Below, one piece after another: positions 9,700 through 19,898 of a stretch of DNA of 64,000 bases (within the stretch, counting starts at the first letter, position 1; each line of letters begins with the position of its first letter). The stretch covers positions 57,472 to 121,471 of the forward strand of contig JADCEN010000016.1 of assembly GCA_020250175.1 (NCBI GenBank), in the 5' to 3' direction. The notes below the pieces were generated by a model. It was not told the DNA's origin. It did not search any database and saw only the letters and a list, made by a program, of their open reading frames with translations. Source of the stretch: Rhodobacter sp. (GTDB lineage Bacteria; Pseudomonadota; Alphaproteobacteria; Rhodobacterales; Rhodobacteraceae). The translations under genes and the position numbers were made by a program.

Positions 9700-11736
9700 T
9701 CAGGGCCGCAGCACACGCACCTCTGTCCGGGCCGATTGCCCGGTTGCGTCAATCACCGACAGCGTGACAAACCCCGCGCCCGGCAGGTTCAGCAGGGTGT
9801 CGCGCGCCGCGGTCGCCACGGCGACGGGCCGTCCGTCGGCCAGCCAGGTGAAGGGGGCCACCCCACCCCCCACCCGCACCAGCAGCGCGCCGTCCACCAG
9901 TTCCACCTGTGCCCCGTCCGGCGGAAATGCCACGCTTGGCGCATCGGCGGCCTGAAAGACAGCAGTGCGCGGGCGAAAGCGCTGCAGTGGCGCGGGCAAC
10001 TGTGCGTTCGACACCAGCAGCGTCGCAGGCGGGGGCGGCGGCAGCGGATCAAGCTGCGGCTTCAGCCGGTTGAAGGCCTGGAACAGCACAGGCGCGGCAA
10101 GTTCGCCGCCAAAGGCCCCCGGCACCGGCGTACCATCGGCCCGGCCCATCCAGACCCCGATCACATGACGCCCGTCAAATCCGATCGCCCAGGCGTCGCG
10201 GTGCCCGTAACTGGTGCCGGTCTTGTAGGCCAGACGGTTTTCCGGTGCCCCGGGCGGGGGGGCCAGCCCGGACAGGATGTCGGCCACCTGCCAGGCCGCC
10301 GTCGCCGAAACCAGACGGCCCGCCTCGGGGCCGGTCCCCGTGACACGCAAGGGCAGCGTCACGCCCCCCCGCGCCAGTGCGGCGTAAAGCTGCACCATGT
10401 CGGTCAGCGTCACGCCCACCCCGCCCAGCGCCACCGCCAGCCCCGGCTGGTTTCCTGGGATCGCCGGGTTGATCCCCGCCCGGCGCAGCGCCGCCACAAG
10501 CCGGGCCGGGCCCATGGCATCGGTCAGCGCGACAGCCGGGATGTTCAGCGACAGTTGCAACGCCTCGCGCGCGCGCAGCGTGCCGTGAAAGGTGCGGTCG
10601 AAGTTCTGCGGCGCATATCCGCCGAAATCCGTTGCGCGGTCTTCCAGCAGCGTTTCGGGATGCGCCAGACCTTCGTCAAAGGCCAGCGCATAGATCAGCG
10701 GTTTCAGCGTTGATCCGGGCGACCGCAGCGCAGAGGTCATGTCAACAAAACCCTGACGTGCATCCCCAGTGTAGGCCGCCGATCCGACCGAGGCCAGCAC
10801 CTCGCCGGACCGGTGGTCTGCAACGACGATCGCCACCTGCAGCGCATCGGGCCGGGCAGCCACAGCCTCGGCCGCCAGCGCCGCAATCTGCGCCTGCAGC
10901 CGGGCGTCGAGAGTCAGACGGTGGCGGTGTTGCGCCGGGTCTGCAGCCCGCATCCGGTCCGCCAGATGCGGGGCCAGGGCGGGAACCGGGCGGCGATGGT
11001 CCGGCACGGCTTCGGTCCGCGCGGCTGCGGCCTGATCGGCATCGATCAGGCCCGCGCCTGTGGCCCGGTCCAGCACACGGCTGCGGGCCGCTTCGGCGCG
11101 GTCCGGGTGCCGGTCCGGGCGGCGGCCTTCGGGCGATTGCGGAATGGCCACCAGCAGGGCCGCTTCCGCAGGGGTCAGACGGCGCGGTTCCTTGCCGAAA
11201 TAGGCCAGCGTCGCCGACCGGACCCCTTCAAGATTGCCCCCGAAGGGTGCCAGGTTCAGGTACAGCTCAAGAATCTGCTGCTTTGACAGACGGCGCTCCA
11301 GTGCCAGGGCCACGCGCATCTGACGCAGCTTGCCGGACACCTGTCCGGTTCCGCTGTCTTCCAGCAGACGGGCCACCTGCATGGTCAGCGTGGAGCCACC
11401 CGATACCACGCGCCCGCTCCATGCCGCCTGCAGCGCCGCCCTGAGCAGCGCGCGCAGGTCAACCCCGGAATGCGCATGGAAGCGGCGGTCCTCATAGGCG
11501 ACCAGCATCGCCAGATAGCCGGGATCGACCGATCCCTGATCCACGGCCAGCCGCCAGCGCCCGTCTTCGACCTGAAAGGCGCGCAGCAGCACGCCGGTGT
11601 GGTCCAGCACCTCGACCGAGCTGACGGGCATCAGCGGCGGCAGCACGGTTGCCGCCACCCAGCGGTCCCCCGCATCCCGCGCAAGGGCCGCCAGCCACAG
11701 GCAGGCCGCCAGCGCAAAAAGCCTGCCTCCGCGCAT
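9700..11736 (-). CDS. pbpC: Penicillin-binding protein 1C
   Basis: Bifunctional peptidoglycan glycosyltransferase/transpeptidase of class A (PbpC type), about 678 residues, anchored by an N-terminal helix. The GT51 domain has YEDRRFHAHSGVD and GGSTLTMQVARLL. The transpeptidase domain has SxxK (STLK near residue 342), SLN (SxN) and KTGTS. A C-terminal PBP1C-type domain follows. The first ATG overlaps the stop of the upstream alpha-2-macroglobulin gene (TGATG); a GTG one codon earlier is also possible. The coupling with an alpha-2-macroglobulin gene is the classic PBP1C arrangement. Confidence 0.94.
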   Translation of the reverse strand: MRGGRLFALAACLWLAALARDAGDRWVAATVLPPLMPVSSVEVLDHTGVLLRAFQVEDGRWRLAVDQGSVDPGYLAMLVAYEDRRFHAHSGVDLRALLRAALQAAWSGRVVSGGSTLTMQVARLLEDSGTGQVSGKLRQMRVALALERRLSKQQILELYLNLAPFGGNLEGVRSATLAYFGKEPRRLTPAEAALLVAIPQSPEGRRPDRHPDRAEAARSRVLDRATGAGLIDADQAAAARTEAVPDHRRPVPALAPHLADRMRAADPAQHRHRLTLDARLQAQIAALAAEAVAARPDALQVAIVVADHRSGEVLASVGSAAYTGDARQGFVDMTSALRSPGSTLKPLIYALAFDEGLAHPETLLEDRATDFGGYAPQNFDRTFHGTLRAREALQLSLNIPAVALTDAMGPARLVAALRRAGINPAIPGNQPGLAVALGGVGVTLTDMVQLYAALARGGVTLPLRVTGTGPEAGRLVSATAAWQVADILSGLAPPPGAPENRLAYKTGTSYGHRDAWAIGFDGRHVIGVWMGRADGTPVPGAFGGELAAPVLFQAFNRLKPQLDPLPPPPPATLLVSNAQLPAPLQRFRPRTAVFQAADAPSVAFPPDGAQVELVDGALLVRVGGGVAPFTWLADGRPVAVATAARDTLLNLPGAGFVTLSVIDATGQSARTEVRVLRP

Positions 11737-14700
11737 CACTCGGTCACGGTCACCACGCCCGCGTCGCTGCGCGCGCGGAAGTCCGGGCGATACATGTCTT
11801 CCACCGTGGCCGCCGGGTGGTGGAAGGTGCCGGGCGACACGGCGCGAACGATATAGCCCAGCCGGAACGGCGCGGGACCGGACCGGTCGATGGCCGTCAC
11901 GAACCGGTCCTGCCGGAATTCGGAATGCGCAACGTCCGACTGCAGATCAAAGGCGTCCAGCCCGGTCAGGTCGCCGCCCCGGATCAGGTTCGGGTTGTCA
12001 ATCTCGAACCCTGCGGGCAGCGGGTCGCTGACGATCAGCCGCGCCGCGCCGGATGCGAAGGGCGTCACCTTCAGCACGGTCAACAGCCGGGTTCCCACCG
12101 GAACGAGGGCGACATCGGCAGGCTGACCGTCCAGCGTGTGGTAGCTGCGGGCAATGGCATAGCCGTTGCCCCCCGCCGGTTCCGGTTCGGTCGGAATGCC
12201 AAAGGCGGTGACGGTCAGCATCGCATCGCGCGCGCCGGTATTGGCAACGACAACCGGTTGCGCCGCATCGCGGTTCAGCACGCGCACCAGCGGTCCATCG
12301 GCCGGCGTGCCGTTCAGCGTGATCCCGTCGGCAGCCTGTGCCGCTATCAGCGCATGGGCGGCCAGCAGCGCCCAGGTCGCTTCCTGTGTCGAAAGGGTGC
12401 CGCCGCGCGCGGCAATGCGGGCTGTCAGCGCATCCTGGTCCACCACCGTGGAACCGGCCTCGGCAGACAGGGCCAGCAGGGCGGCGGCATCGCGCAGGTT
12501 GGTGCCGAAATCGGCACGGAAGAGCTGCTCTTCCCCGTCCAGAGGCAGCCCCTTCAGCCGGGCGGCAGCCCGCGCAAACATGGCATCCGCCCGCGTCTGG
12601 TCGCCATAGCTGGCCAGCGCCACGCCCAGTTGGGCCGCCGCTGCGGGCGTGCTGAACGCATCGCCCTTCACATCGGCATAATAGCGCAGATCACCAATGG
12701 CCGCCGCACCCTCGCGCGCCAGCACCATCAGCTGATAGGCCAGCGCCTCGCCGCCCGTATCGAAATCGGGGGCGTAATTCACCTGATTGCGCAGATTGTC
12801 CAGCGCCGCGCGGAAGGCAACATCAGGCACCGCAATGCCCTGCGCCCGGGCGCGCGACAGGAAATCGGTGACAAAGGCATCCAGCCAAGGGTCGCCCGAC
12901 CCCGACCGCCACAGGCCGAAACTGCCCTGGGACGACTGGTTTGCCAGAATCCTGCCAATCGCCTGATCAATCCGGTCCCGGATATCCTTGGCCTGATCCA
13001 GCTGCATGACCTGTGCCACCTCGTCAAAGTACAACAGCGGCAATGCCCGCGAGGTCAGCTGTTCCGTGCAGCCAAAGGGATAGCGGTCCAGCGCCGCCAG
13101 CAGGCCCGGCGCGTTCAGCCGTGCCAGCGGGCCGACCGCCAGCGTGGCCAGCCCCGAATCGGGTTCAAGCCCGGCAAAGACATTCCGGTCAAAGACAAAG
13201 CTTTCCCCAGGTGCCAGGGTAAAGCGGCTGGTGCGCGCCAGTTCGGGGTCGTTCACCTGAACCGGAACCGTCAGCACCTTCGTCAGTTGGCGGCCATCGG
13301 GCGTGGTCAGGGCCACAGTGATGGTCTGGTTGCCGGTTTGCCCGGCGGTGACGGGAATGGAAATCACCTGCTTGCCCTTGTCGGCCAGGTCGAACCCTGA
13401 CGGCACCGCGCCAAGGGTCAGCCCGTCTGACGCAACATCCAGCCCCATGCGGCCCGACGGGCCGGTGGCATGCACAATTTCCAGCAGCAGGCGGCTTTGA
13501 TCGCCCGGCGACAGAAACCGTGGCAGGCTGGCGGTGACAACCACCGGGTCACGCACCAGCACATCGGCCTGCGCCTGCCCGACCCCGGTCCTTGACCAGA
13601 CAACGGCCATGACGCGGACCGTGCCGTTGAACGACGGCAGGTCAAAGCTGACATGCGCCCTGCCGTCCGCCCCCACCGCCACCGGGCCGGTGAAATAGGC
13701 CACCAGGTCCTCGGTGGGCGGCGGGGCCTGAAGCCGCGCCTGCGCGCCCGCATCACCGCCCGACCGGAGGGTGCCTTCGGCCCCGTTCAGCCCGTCGATC
13801 AGCCGCCCGTAGATGTCACGGATGCCGACCCCCAGCCTGCGCTGGCCAAAGTAATGCGCCGACGGATCGGGGGATTTGAACGCGGTCAGGTTCAGAATGC
13901 CAAGATCGACGGCGGCAATCGTCGCATAGGCCACTTCGCCCGGCTGGCCGCCCTTGACCGTAACGGCAATATCCAGCGGCGCGCGGGGGGCGGCTTCAGC
14001 CGGGATGTCAAGCGAAGCCGCAAGGTGCCGCTGGCCCGGATCAACCGCCGCATGGGCCAGGCCCAGCGCACGGGCCGGGTTGCGGCCCGCCGCCACATCC
14101 ATCGGGCGCAGCACCGAAACGGTGACATAGGCCCCCGCGCCCCAGTCATCCGTCACTGGCAAGTCGATCAGGTTTTCTCCCTCGGCCACCGCAACCGCCT
14201 TCATCGCGATCAGGCGGTTGGACAGGACCGTGACCAGCGCGGTTCCTGCCGCGCGCGGAACGACGCGCAGCCGCGCCGTCTCGCCGGGGCGGTAGGCCGC
14301 CCTGTCCAGCGACATTTCCAGCGTATCGGGCGTGCGCGCCACATCGGCGGCGGCGAACCATCCGGCGCTGAACCCGGTGGCAGAGGCGGCCGTGCCGCCA
14401 TCCGCCTGTTCCACCACCAGCTCATATTCGCCCCAGCCAACCGGCTGCGCAATTTCGGCAGGGCCCCGGCCCAGCGTCACCTGTCCCGCACCCACGCGGG
14501 TGCGCATGGTGACAGGTTCCCACTGCCACTGGCCAAACCGCTGATACCATTGATAGCGGGTATCGATCCGGTTCACTTCCCAGGTCACGGCCATCGGCAC
14601 CGGCGTTTCGTCCGGCCCGACCGCCAGCAGCGAAAACCGCGCTTCGGCCCCTTCGCCCAGCACACCGTCAAACAGCGGCCTGATCCCGATCATCGGGGCG

Positions 14701-17174
14701 GATGGTTGCAGCGCGCGGGTGATCTCGCGCTCCACCGGCCGGCCAGAGCCTTCGGCCACCCGCAGGGTAAAGCGCGCCTCCAGCGGGCGGGCCGGATCAT
14801 CCACCTCTGGCAGCCGGACCGTGACATCGGCATGACCGGCATCATCGGTGCGCAGCCCCGCGCCCAGCGACAGCATCTGCGGCGAAAACGAACCATCGGC
14901 GCGGCCAAAGACATAGCCGGGGAATTTGGCAAGGCCTGCGGCCGCGCGCAGCAGCACCTCTCCCTCAATGGCCAGACCGGCACCCGGCGCCCCGAACAGA
15001 TAGCGCGCGTCGATGGAAAGTGTCGGTGAATCGCCAAGCCGGATCGGGGCATCGGCCAGCGTCAGGCCAAAGTCGATCCTTTCCGGCAGGAAATCCTCTA
15101 ACAGAAACGTCGTCGCCGCCAGGGGCGGGGCATTGACATCCGCCAGCACCTCCAGCCGCCAGACGCCGCGCGGGGCGGTGCCCGCGACGGGCAGGGCAAA
15201 GACATGACCGCCCGCGCGGCTGTCCTGCGACAAATGGCGGGAATACTCGACACCATCGGGGCGCTTCAGGATGGCGGTCAGCGGCAGCCCTTCAATCGCC
15301 TGTGCCGCGCCGTCGCGGGTCAGGGCAGTGACGAACACGGTTTCCCCGGCGCGATAGGCCCCCCGGTCGGTGGTCAGGAACACATCCACCGGGGGGGCGG
15401 CCTCTCTCCCTTCCACGCCGCGGTCGGACAGGTCGAATTCCGGATCGGTCAGCGACAGGAAGGCAAGGTCACTGTCCCCGTCGCGCAGGGTGATCAGCGC
15501 CGGGGCCGCACCACCGGTGCCGCGCGCCAGACCGGCATCGAACCGGGCATAGCCCGTTGCATCGGTGGTGGCGGTGCCCAGCACGGCATTGGCGCGGCTG
15601 AGCAGTTCCACGGCGACGCCCGCTTTCGCGTCTGCTGTTGCCAGGCTGCGCACGAACACATGCAGCCCGTCCACACCCGAAAGCGTTGTCACCCCCAGGT
15701 CGGAAATCACGAACCATTGCCAGGCGGGGGGCACGTTGTAGGGGTCCGTGCCGGGGACGGCGGCGCGCAGCGCATAGATGCCCGCAGGCAGGCCCGCCAG
15801 CGCCTGATCCATCGGCAGGCGGGTGGTGATATCGCGGTTCAGCTCTTTCACCACATCGGCGGTGCCCTGCCACAGTTCCGCGCCGACGTTGCCGGCAAAA
15901 CTGCCTTCCGACCAGGGCTGCATCGGTTCGGAAAAGAAACCGTCCTGTATGGCGCGCAGCATGCTGCGGTCGGACACGGCGTAAAGCCGCAAATCCAGCC
16001 TGTCGGTGTTCACCGTCTCGACCGGAATCGACGCGCCGCCCGCACGCGGCAAGACATAGGTGCGCCCCGCAAAGCGTGCCGATGGCGTGCGGTCACGGAT
16101 GTATTGGGTGATGGTCACCGATTTGGCCAGCGTCTGCCCGTTGGCCGCAGGAAGCCCTTCGCGGAAGGTCACGGAGTAACGCGCGCCGTGCTGCACACCT
16201 TCCACGCACAACTGCCGCCAGCCGCCGGGAACCACGGTCAGGCCGGGGTCGGTCATTTGAACAAAAGCCGTGTAATCGACGCCCGTTTCTGCAAGGTCTT
16301 CCGAGAAAGCAGCGCAGAGGCGCGGGCGCGCACTGTCTTGTTGCACATCGGTTTCCAGGATGCGGAAGCCGTATTTGCCGATGGCATCCTGCACCAGCTC
16401 TTCCGTGTCGTCGCGCGGTTGCAGGCTTTGCGCCAGCCGCAGCGCCTGCACGGTATCGCCCCCTCGCCCCACAGCTTCCAAGGTCTCGCCCAGCACAACC
16501 AGCACCGTATGGCGCTGCGCCGCGCTTGCAGACCGCAGATAGGCGTTGGTCGCCGCCAGGACGGCACGGTTAAGAAGGTATTGCTGCGCCTCGCCGTCCT
16601 GCTGTCCTGCCGCAAGCAGCTGGCGGGCATAGTCGGCCCAGTCATCGGGCGCGTCGGTGCTGTTCAGCGCCGCCACATCGAACCTGCTGGCAGGTTCGGC
16701 ACTTATGCCATATCGCACCTGCTCTTCTGCCGTCAGACTGCCTGTGACCGGCACATCCGCCAGCCCTTCGGCCTGAAGCCGGGCCTGATCAATATCGGCA
16801 TCGGTCAGAAAGGCCAGTTCCGCCCGGCGTTGCGGTGCCAGGGCCAGCACCGCCGCAGCGGTGCGCGCGACCGTGCCGGACAAGGCCCCGTCAAAAGGCA
16901 CGCTTTCCGGTGACCCGGTTTTCGGAAAGCAGGACCCGTTGGTGCTGTTGAAGGTAAAGGCGGTGCAGCGCTCATCGGCAAGGCAAGCCCGCCCGCAGGC
17001 GTCAAGGGTGGTGTCGAACAGGCTGGACAGATCCCCCCCGGGAAGATCAACCCCCTCGGTCAGGATAAGCCGCCGCTCCGGCACGGGCGATTGCTGCCCT
17101 TCGGCAGGGCCGCCGATGACCAGGGCAAGGGAAAGCAGCGCGGTCGCGCTCAAGGTCCGGGCCATGACACACAT
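11736..17174 (-). CDS. Bacterial alpha-2-macroglobulin with PAN domain and thioester motif
   Basis: Very large secreted or lipid-free periplasmic protein of about 1812 residues, thought to trap foreign proteases in the periplasm. A signal peptide is visible (LSATALLSLALVIGGPAEG). Around residues 50-95 there is a cysteine-rich PAN/apple-like module (CGRACLADERCTAFTF ... CFPKTG), then many beta-rich macroglobulin domains. The thioester motif G-C-T-E-Q is present with the Cys at about residue 1369, followed by the alpha-helical thioester domain, so it should be a trapping, thioester-active member. There is no lipobox cysteine after the signal peptide. Start at 17174 has AGGG 8 nt upstream; ATG at 17165 is an alternative. 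Confidence 0.92.
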   Translation of the reverse strand: MCVMARTLSATALLSLALVIGGPAEGQQSPVPERRLILTEGVDLPGGDLSSLFDTTLDACGRACLADERCTAFTFNSTNGSCFPKTGSPESVPFDGALSGTVARTAAAVLALAPQRRAELAFLTDADIDQARLQAEGLADVPVTGSLTAEEQVRYGISAEPASRFDVAALNSTDAPDDWADYARQLLAAGQQDGEAQQYLLNRAVLAATNAYLRSASAAQRHTVLVVLGETLEAVGRGGDTVQALRLAQSLQPRDDTEELVQDAIGKYGFRILETDVQQDSARPRLCAAFSEDLAETGVDYTAFVQMTDPGLTVVPGGWRQLCVEGVQHGARYSVTFREGLPAANGQTLAKSVTITQYIRDRTPSARFAGRTYVLPRAGGASIPVETVNTDRLDLRLYAVSDRSMLRAIQDGFFSEPMQPWSEGSFAGNVGAELWQGTADVVKELNRDITTRLPMDQALAGLPAGIYALRAAVPGTDPYNVPPAWQWFVISDLGVTTLSGVDGLHVFVRSLATADAKAGVAVELLSRANAVLGTATTDATGYARFDAGLARGTGGAAPALITLRDGDSDLAFLSLTDPEFDLSDRGVEGREAAPPVDVFLTTDRGAYRAGETVFVTALTRDGAAQAIEGLPLTAILKRPDGVEYSRHLSQDSRAGGHVFALPVAGTAPRGVWRLEVLADVNAPPLAATTFLLEDFLPERIDFGLTLADAPIRLGDSPTLSIDARYLFGAPGAGLAIEGEVLLRAAAGLAKFPGYVFGRADGSFSPQMLSLGAGLRTDDAGHADVTVRLPEVDDPARPLEARFTLRVAEGSGRPVEREITRALQPSAPMIGIRPLFDGVLGEGAEARFSLLAVGPDETPVPMAVTWEVNRIDTRYQWYQRFGQWQWEPVTMRTRVGAGQVTLGRGPAEIAQPVGWGEYELVVEQADGGTAASATGFSAGWFAAADVARTPDTLEMSLDRAAYRPGETARLRVVPRAAGTALVTVLSNRLIAMKAVAVAEGENLIDLPVTDDWGAGAYVTVSVLRPMDVAAGRNPARALGLAHAAVDPGQRHLAASLDIPAEAAPRAPLDIAVTVKGGQPGEVAYATIAAVDLGILNLTAFKSPDPSAHYFGQRRLGVGIRDIYGRLIDGLNGAEGTLRSGGDAGAQARLQAPPPTEDLVAYFTGPVAVGADGRAHVSFDLPSFNGTVRVMAVVWSRTGVGQAQADVLVRDPVVVTASLPRFLSPGDQSRLLLEIVHATGPSGRMGLDVASDGLTLGAVPSGFDLADKGKQVISIPVTAGQTGNQTITVALTTPDGRQLTKVLTVPVQVNDPELARTSRFTLAPGESFVFDRNVFAGLEPDSGLATLAVGPLARLNAPGLLAALDRYPFGCTEQLTSRALPLLYFDEVAQVMQLDQAKDIRDRIDQAIGRILANQSSQGSFGLWRSGSGDPWLDAFVTDFLSRARAQGIAVPDVAFRAALDNLRNQVNYAPDFDTGGEALAYQLMVLAREGAAAIGDLRYYADVKGDAFSTPAAAAQLGVALASYGDQTRADAMFARAAARLKGLPLDGEEQLFRADFGTNLRDAAALLALSAEAGSTVVDQDALTARIAARGGTLSTQEATWALLAAHALIAAQAADGITLNGTPADGPLVRVLNRDAAQPVVVANTGARDAMLTVTAFGIPTEPEPAGGNGYAIARSYHTLDGQPADVALVPVGTRLLTVLKVTPFASGAARLIVSDPLPAGFEIDNPNLIRGGDLTGLDAFDLQSDVAHSEFRQDRFVTAIDRSGPAPFRLGYIVRAVSPGTFHHPAATVEDMYRPDFRARSDAGVVTVTE

Positions 17175-17339
17175 CCGAGTCACCCTTTTTCTGCTGATGT
17201 CCAATGCTGTCACGCCGCAGGGATGCCTTCAAGGCAAACCCTGCGTTTGCGGCCGGTCGTTAAGCCACGGTTCACGATGTTGCGTCAGTCTGGCCGAAGG
17301 GGCAGGTGCCAGAAGGCACAGTGACAGGTCAGGGCAGGA

Positions 17340-19892
17340 ATGGACATCGCCGAGCGGCTTGCAAAGGAACGGCGGGGCAGACTGGCGGCGGAACGGCTTC
17401 TGGAACAGAAGCAGCGCGAGCTGTTCGCCGCGAATGAGAAGCTGGCGCTTCATGCCCGGTCCCTGTCCGACCAGATCGTCGAGCAAAGGCAGGCCGTGCG
17501 CAGCGCCCTGTCCGAAGCCGAGGTGCTGAAGGGCCAGAACAGCCGCTTCCTGAGCGATCTGGAAAACGCGCATACGGCTGCGGTCATGGCCGAGCGGCGC
17601 CTTTGGGATTCGATCAACACCATCCGCGACGGCTTTGCGGTGTTTGATCCCGCGCAAAGGCTGGTCGCTGCCAACCGGGCCTACCTTGCCGCTTTCGACG
17701 GCCTGGCCGTTGCCCCGGGGCTCGGCTATGACAGCATCGTGCGCTGGGCGGCAGAGCAGGCCATCGTCGATACGGGCGGGCTTTCCGTTGATGCCTGGGT
17801 CGATGCCATGATGGCGCGGTGGGACAGTGATCCGATCGAACCGGTCGTTCTGAAATTCTCCAACAATACCTGGGTGCGCATCGTGGACCGCCGCGCGCGC
17901 GACGGCGATATGGTGACACTGGCCGTTGACATCACCGAGCAGATGCGCATCTGGGCCGCGATCGAGGCCATCCCCGATGGTTTCGTGCTGTTTGACAGGG
18001 ACGACCGCCTGCTGACCTGCAACCAGCGCTACCGCGACATCTATCCCGAATCAGCCCCGGCCATGGTGCCCGGTGCCCGGTTCGAGGATATCCTTCGCTT
18101 TGGCCTTGAACATGGCCAGCATGCCGATGCTGTCGGCCGTGAAGAGGCGTGGCTCGCCGAACGTCTGGCGCTGCACCGGCAGTCCGACGGCGTGCAGGAG
18201 CAGCAGCTGCGCGACGGACGCTGGCTGCGTGCCCATGACCACCGCACGCCGGATGGCGGGCGTGTCGGGCTGCGCGTCGACATTTCCTGGGCCAAGCAAC
18301 AGCAGGCCGCGCTGGAAGCGGCCCGGCAGGCGGCCGAGGCCGCGAACCGCGCCAAGTCGGCCTTCCTTGCCAACATGAGCCACGAGATCCGAACGCCGAT
18401 GAACGGGGTTGTGGGCATGGCCGAACTGCTGTGCGACACCGCCCTGTCAAACGAGCAGCGCCTGTTTGCCGAGACCATACGATCCTCGGGCGAGGCGCTT
18501 TTGGTCATCATCAATGATATCCTTGATTACTCAAAGATCGAGGCCGAACGGCTTACCCTGCAACCCGAACCCTTCGACCTGGAACGGACGATCCACGAGG
18601 TCGCCATGCTGCTGCAGCCAAAGGCCCGCGCCAAGGGCATCGGCGTGATGATCGACTTCGACCTGTTCCTGCCGACGCGCTATATCGGCGATCCGGTGCG
18701 TCTGCGGCAGGTGATGACCAACCTGATGGGCAATGCGGTGAAATTCACCGATTCCGGACAGGTGCTTGTCCGGGTCGTGGGACTGGAAACCCAAACGGGC
18801 CTGCAGCAGCTGCATGTCACGGTGGAAGACACCGGCATCGGCATTGCGGCTGAGCATCTGGACCACATCTTCGGCGAGTTCAACCAGGTCGAGGCGGAAA
18901 CAGACCGCAAGTTCGAGGGAACCGGCCTGGGCCTGGCCATCACGCAGCGCCTGATCGAACGCATGGGCGGCATCGTCTGGGTGGACAGCGAACCGGGCCA
19001 GGGATCCTGCTTTGGCTTCCGGGTGGACCTGCCGGTGGCCGAAGCAGGCGGGGTGCCGCCGGCACAGATAGGGGTGCGCCGCGCGCTTGTCGTGGACGCA
19101 CAGTTCATCAACCGAACCATCATGGAACGGCAGTTGGGCACCTGCGGGATCGACGTGGTCCAATGCCGGTCGGCGGCCGATGCGCTGATCGCGCTGCAGC
19201 AGGACAGCGCGATCGACCTGCTGGTGACGGACCAGGACCTGCCCGAGATGGACGGGCTCGATCTGGCGCAGAAGGTGCGGCAGGCCGGATATGCCTTGCC
19301 CATCGTGCTTTTGTCGTCCGATCCGGCTGCGGTCCGGGCCCTGCCGCAGGCCGATTTTCTGGCGGCGGTGCTGCAGAAACCCGTCCTGCGGTCCGATCTG
19401 TACCGTCGCCTGCAAGGCCTGTCCGGACCAGCCGCCCCGCCCGAGGCAAGGCCCCTGCCGCCCCCGTCAGCAGGGCGGCTGATGCGCGTGCTGGCCGCCG
19501 AGGACAACAGGACGAACCAGCTGGTGTTCCGGAAGATGACAAAGCATCTGGCCATCGACCTTGTCTTCGCCAACCATGGGCGCGAGGCGGTAGAGATGTT
19601 CCAGTCCTGGCATCCGGACCTGATCATGATGGATGTCTCGATGCCCGAGATGGATGGCCGCGATGCGACCAGGGCAATCCGGGCACTTGAGGCGCATCTT
19701 GGCGGCCATGTTCCCATCGTGGCGCTGACCGCCCATGCCATGGAGGGTGATGAAACCGGGATTCTGGCGTCCGGAATGGACCGCTATCTGACAAAGCCCC
19801 TGCGCAAATCCGCGATCACGGATGTGATTGTTGCCTTTTGTCCGCCAGATGCCCGGCCGGTTGCCAGCGCCGTCGAACTGGAAGCCGGATAG
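17340..19892 (+). CDS. Hybrid sensor histidine kinase with PAS domains and two receiver domains
   Basis: 850-residue cytoplasmic signalling protein with no membrane helix. Order: N-terminal coiled coil (about 1-80), two PAS-like domains (about 85-200 and 205-310), a linker helix, HisKA with phospho-His 348 in FLANMSHEIRTPMNG, HATPase with N, G1 and G2 boxes (NLMGNAVKF, DTGIGI, GTGLGLAI), then two receivers. REC2 has the full acidic pocket (AAEDN), phospho-Asp about 765 and the late Lys. REC1 keeps Asp 631 and KP but reads VVDAQ where the second acidic residue is normally D or E, so its Mg2+ site may be impaired. No response regulator gene is adjacent; the input signal and output are unknown. 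Confidence 0.9.
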   Translation: MDIAERLAKERRGRLAAERLLEQKQRELFAANEKLALHARSLSDQIVEQRQAVRSALSEAEVLKGQNSRFLSDLENAHTAAVMAERRLWDSINTIRDGFAVFDPAQRLVAANRAYLAAFDGLAVAPGLGYDSIVRWAAEQAIVDTGGLSVDAWVDAMMARWDSDPIEPVVLKFSNNTWVRIVDRRARDGDMVTLAVDITEQMRIWAAIEAIPDGFVLFDRDDRLLTCNQRYRDIYPESAPAMVPGARFEDILRFGLEHGQHADAVGREEAWLAERLALHRQSDGVQEQQLRDGRWLRAHDHRTPDGGRVGLRVDISWAKQQQAALEAARQAAEAANRAKSAFLANMSHEIRTPMNGVVGMAELLCDTALSNEQRLFAETIRSSGEALLVIINDILDYSKIEAERLTLQPEPFDLERTIHEVAMLLQPKARAKGIGVMIDFDLFLPTRYIGDPVRLRQVMTNLMGNAVKFTDSGQVLVRVVGLETQTGLQQLHVTVEDTGIGIAAEHLDHIFGEFNQVEAETDRKFEGTGLGLAITQRLIERMGGIVWVDSEPGQGSCFGFRVDLPVAEAGGVPPAQIGVRRALVVDAQFINRTIMERQLGTCGIDVVQCRSAADALIALQQDSAIDLLVTDQDLPEMDGLDLAQKVRQAGYALPIVLLSSDPAAVRALPQADFLAAVLQKPVLRSDLYRRLQGLSGPAAPPEARPLPPPSAGRLMRVLAAEDNRTNQLVFRKMTKHLAIDLVFANHGREAVEMFQSWHPDLIMMDVSMPEMDGRDATRAIRALEAHLGGHVPIVALTAHAMEGDETGILASGMDRYLTKPLRKSAITDVIVAFCPPDARPVASAVELEAG

Positions 19893-19898
19893 GGCCCC

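Noticed and set aside
11649..13400. 583-codon open frame on the plus strand
   Set aside because: Antisense shadow of the alpha-2-macroglobulin and pbpC genes; composition is that of a complementary high-GC frame and no motif is present.
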